This document shows positions 13,628-16,150 of a stretch of 16,150 nucleotides of DNA, piece after piece. Positions within the stretch are counted from its first letter, which is position 1; every line of letters starts with the position of its first letter. The position numbers and the translations under genes are program-made. Origin of the DNA: JAZLGI01 sp045616225 (GTDB lineage Bacteria; Spirochaetota; Spirochaetia; Sphaerochaetales; Sphaerochaetaceae); contig JAZLGI010000009.1 of the NCBI GenBank assembly GCA_045616225.1, positions 1-16,150 of the forward strand. The letters run 5' to 3'. Below the pieces are notes generated by a model that was not told where the DNA came from, ran no database searches, and was given only the letters and a program-made list of their open reading frames with translations.

Positions 13628-14487
13628 TACTTGAAAAACTATACAGAACTTCAATAGCAGACCTCAAGGAAACTTCTGATAGTCCTGCAACAGATGCAAG
13701 GTTAATCATTGAATTTGTTCTAGGGCTGAATGATACTGCTTTTATTCTTGCATCAAAAAGTGAAATTTCGCTTAATCAGGAGCAGAAGATAGCAGAATTT
13801 ATTAAACAGAGAAAAGCAGGAAGACCTGTAGCTTATATTATTGGCAAGAGAGAATTTTACGGGCATTCTTTTTTTACTGAAGAAGGGGTTCTCGTTCCTC
13901 AACCGGATACGGAAACTATTGTAGAAGAAGCTGTGAAAACCATTGAAAAAGACTTTTGTGGAAAGGACTTTTCTCTACTTGATGTTTGCGCGGGAACGGG
14001 GTGCATAGGCATTTCCGTGGCTCTTGAAGCTGTAAAAAATTGTAAGAGTACAAATCTAACACTTTCTGATATTTCCCCTAAAGCTTTTGAACTATTATCA
14101 AGAAACAGCGAAACTCTTTTAAAAAGCTCAACTGTTGAGCTGACAAAATGCATTGGTAATATGTTTGATACCGTCCATGACAAAAAGTTTAACATGATTG
14201 TTTCCAATCCGCCTTATATTGAAACAGATGAAATTAGTTTGTTGCCTGCAGATGTTTTGGCAGAGCCTCAATTGGCTTTGGATGGTGGAAAAGACGGTCT
14301 TGATTTTGTGAGAATTCTTGCAAAAGAAGCCGGAAAATATTTGCAGGAACATGGAATTCTGTTAATTGAGATAGGTTATAATCAGGGGGACCGAACAAAA
14401 ACAATACTGGAGCAAAACGGTTGGAATAACATTGTGACAGTTAAAGATTTAGGTGACCGTGACCGAGTTGTCAAATGCAATAAATAA
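13624..14487 (+). CDS. prmC: Release factor glutamine methyltransferase
   Basis: A 287-residue SAM-dependent enzyme that methylates the glutamine of the GGQ motif of release factors. It has the N-terminal helical substrate-binding domain, PVAYIIGKREFYG (68-80) and VLVPQPDTE (89-97), a SAM site DVCAGTGCIGIS (120-131) and the catalytic NPPY at 195-198. The start is GTG at 13624, overlapping the prfA TGA as GTGA; no strong Shine-Dalgarno is visible, which suggests re-initiation from prfA. Family members usually have RPDTE, so Gln in QPDTE is a small variation. The prfA-prmC pair is common in bacteria. Confidence 0.94.
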   Translation: MILEKLYRTSIADLKETSDSPATDARLIIEFVLGLNDTAFILASKSEISLNQEQKIAEFIKQRKAGRPVAYIIGKREFYGHSFFTEEGVLVPQPDTETIVEEAVKTIEKDFCGKDFSLLDVCAGTGCIGISVALEAVKNCKSTNLTLSDISPKAFELLSRNSETLLKSSTVELTKCIGNMFDTVHDKKFNMIVSNPPYIETDEISLLPADVLAEPQLALDGGKDGLDFVRILAKEAGKYLQEHGILLIEIGYNQGDRTKTILEQNGWNNIVTVKDLGDRDRVVKCNK

Positions 14488-14502
14488 GAGTATTCTCAAG
14501 TC

Positions 14503-16150
14503 ATGTACGAAGAAATAATCAGACGTTTCATGGCTAAGGTTACAATGTACTCTCCTGAAGACAAGGAGAAGATAGAACGTGCCGCCAATTATGCCAATGA
14601 GAAACACCAGGATCAAAAGAGAAAAAGCGGTGAACCGTACATAATTCATCCTATTGCAGTAGCAGAAACACTTATGCAACTTAATATGGATGCAGATTCT
14701 GTCTGTGGTGGACTTCTACATGATGTAATTGAAGATACAGATGCTACTGAGAAAGATGTAACAGAACTTTTTGGAGAAAATGTCTGTGACTTGGTTCAGG
14801 GTGTTACAAAGATTAAAAGCATAAAGAACCTTTCAAAAAGTGCGGCAGAGGCAGAGACTATAAGGAAAATGTTCATTGCAATGAGCAAGAACATGCCTGT
14901 AATTATCATTAAACTATGCGATAAGCTTCACAATATGAGAACCCTTCAGTTTATGGCACCTGACAGGGCAAAAGAAAAGGCCAGCGAATGTCTGGATATT
15001 TATGCTCCTTTGGCAGACAGACTTGGTATAAGCTGGATGAAGGCAGAACTGGAAGACCTTTCTTTGAAAACACTCAAGCCTGACACATATAACTACATTG
15101 CAGATTATCTTCATTCAAAGAACACAGAGTTTTCACAGTATTTGGGAACAATTAAGAAAAAAATCTCCAATGCCTGTATTAATGCCGGAATCAAAGGGCT
15201 TACGATTACAACAAGAGCAAAACACATCTATTCCATCTACATGAAGATGAAAAAAAGAAGAAAGGAAATAGATGAAATCTTTGATCTTTTGGGAGTAAGA
15301 ATTATCTGTAATACTGTTGCAGAATGTTACACCCTTATTGGAATAATTCATCAGCTTTGGCCACCTATGGAAGGAAGATTCAAAGACTATATTGCCATGC
15401 CAAAAGCAAATAATTATCAGAGCCTTCATACAACAATAATGGCAATGGACGGCATTATTCTTGAAGTTCAGATAAGAACTTACGAAATGGACCAAATAGC
15501 AGAATACGGAGTTGCTTCCCACTGGATTTACAAGGCAGAAAGCGGCAGTGAGTCTTCTTCAAGCTGGAAAAACATGGATACCAGACAGCTTTCAAGAATT
15601 ACCACTAAACTCAAGAGCTGGAATTCTGAAATAGAGCAGAGTGATTCCTTTATGGAAGACATTAAGAGCGAACTGCTAAAGGACACAATCTATGTTTTTA
15701 CTCCAAAGGGACAGGCCATAGAACTTCCTCAAGGAGCAACTGCTCTGGATTTTGCATATACTATTCACTCGGAAATAGGAAATCATACTGTAAGTGCCAA
15801 GGCAAACGGTTCAATTATTCCTTTGGGACAACCTCTGGAAAATACTCAGGTAATTGAGATTCTTACACAGAAGAATGCCCATCCTAAAGTTAATTGGCTC
15901 AAGTATGCACATACAACAAGTGCCAGAAGAAAGATAAGAAACTGGCTTAATAAGTATGATGAAAACCTTGTAATTGAAAAAAATATCATTGCAAGGAAAA
16001 AAGAAGTAGAAGAGGTTATCAAAGACGAACTTCCGGTAGAGGAAGAAATAAAAGACAGTGACATTGTCAGAAGTATAAGTGATACCTCAAAAACAACTGT
16101 TTCCGTTGGTAGTTCCAAAAACATGATGATTCAGATAGCTCAGTGTTGTA
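14503..16150 (+). CDS. Bifunctional RelA/SpoT (Rel) (p)ppGpp synthetase/hydrolase, 3' end outside the window
   Basis: The frame is open for 549 codons from ATG 14503 to the window edge. The product controls the stringent alarmone (p)ppGpp. The N-terminal HD hydrolase domain looks intact: H49 in IIHP, H73-D74 and E77-D78 in LLHDVIED, and D140 in KLCDKLHNMRT. The synthetase domain follows with EIFDLLGVRII, GRFKDYIAMPKANNYQSLHT (291-310) and EVQIRT...AEYGVASHW. A TGS domain (about 393-455, YVFTPKGQAIELPQGATALDFAY) and the start of the Cys-Cys regulatory region (C548, C549) come next; an ACT domain presumably lies beyond. Intact HD residues argue for a Rel/SpoT-like bifunctional enzyme, not a RelA-only synthetase. 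ATG 14503 lacks a strong Shine-Dalgarno (only CTCAAG) and lies 15 bases after prmC. Confidence 0.95.
   Translation, partial: MYEEIIRRFMAKVTMYSPEDKEKIERAANYANEKHQDQKRKSGEPYIIHPIAVAETLMQLNMDADSVCGGLLHDVIEDTDATEKDVTELFGENVCDLVQGVTKIKSIKNLSKSAAEAETIRKMFIAMSKNMPVIIIKLCDKLHNMRTLQFMAPDRAKEKASECLDIYAPLADRLGISWMKAELEDLSLKTLKPDTYNYIADYLHSKNTEFSQYLGTIKKKISNACINAGIKGLTITTRAKHIYSIYMKMKKRRKEIDEIFDLLGVRIICNTVAECYTLIGIIHQLWPPMEGRFKDYIAMPKANNYQSLHTTIMAMDGIILEVQIRTYEMDQIAEYGVASHWIYKAESGSESSSSWKNMDTRQLSRITTKLKSWNSEIEQSDSFMEDIKSELLKDTIYVFTPKGQAIELPQGATALDFAYTIHSEIGNHTVSAKANGSIIPLGQPLENTQVIEILTQKNAHPKVNWLKYAHTTSARRKIRNWLNKYDENLVIEKNIIARKKEVEEVIKDELPVEEEIKDSDIVRSISDTSKTTVSVGSSKNMMIQIAQCC

Noticed and set aside
1..16150. 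Search for CRISPR arrays, insertion sequences, phage genes or attachment duplications, including at the tRNA-Leu 3' end
   Set aside because: No regular direct repeats, transposase or integrase motifs were seen, and no repeat of the tRNA 3' end was noticed within the window.

Overview
The window looks like chromosomal core sequence from a spirochaete, most likely an AT-rich, host-associated Treponema relative. This rests on gene content and style: an N-terminally extended serine hydroxymethyltransferase, a lipoprotein with a relaxed lipobox next to signal-peptide beta-barrel candidates, a single 72-residue IF-1 gene, and AGA/GAA/CTT-rich codon use. The genus is an inference. No insertion sequence, prophage or CRISPR array is visible.

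Left edge (1-560). The first 60 bases hold the start of a minus-strand gene that leaves the window. It has a clear promoter and a hairpin that could mask its ribosome binding site. On the other strand, frame 1 is open from base 1 to a stop at 249 and is followed by a clean intrinsic terminator; this is unexplained. Next comes a minus-strand tRNA-Leu(CAG) with its own terminator and promoter.

Membrane-protein operon (562-3229, plus). Three packed genes encode a PrsW-type intramembrane protease, an MFS transporter and a ZIP-family metal transporter. Their promoter appears to share its -35 box, read in the opposite direction, with the tRNA promoter.

Envelope and cysteine operon (3320-6564, plus). 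A lipoprotein, a secreted probable outer-membrane protein and a CyuA/UPF0597 protein (Fe-S L-cysteine desulfidase family) follow each other with gaps of 11 and 3 bases. This operon ends one base from the stop codon of a minus-strand 538-residue outer-membrane beta-barrel candidate (8182-6566), which lies downstream of infA (8468-8250).

Right half (8599-16150, plus). A 44-residue basic small protein with a strong Shine-Dalgarno is followed by a very tight operon: glyA, a dihydropyrimidinase/hydantoinase, cytidine deaminase, rpiB, prfA, prmC and a long RelA/SpoT homologue that leaves the window. Most junctions overlap by 4 bases or have 1-2 base gaps, pointing to translational coupling. The operon joins one-carbon metabolism, pyrimidine and ribose salvage, translation termination (RF-1 and its methyltransferase) and the stringent response. 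Together with divergent infA, the region is rich in translation functions.

I did not find a clearly new multi-gene system. The points most worth a second look are the unexplained transcription unit at 1-296, the back-to-back tRNA/prsW promoter, the 44-residue protein before glyA, the perfect 12-bp hairpin against the glyA ribosome binding site, and the lipoprotein/outer-membrane/CyuA cluster.
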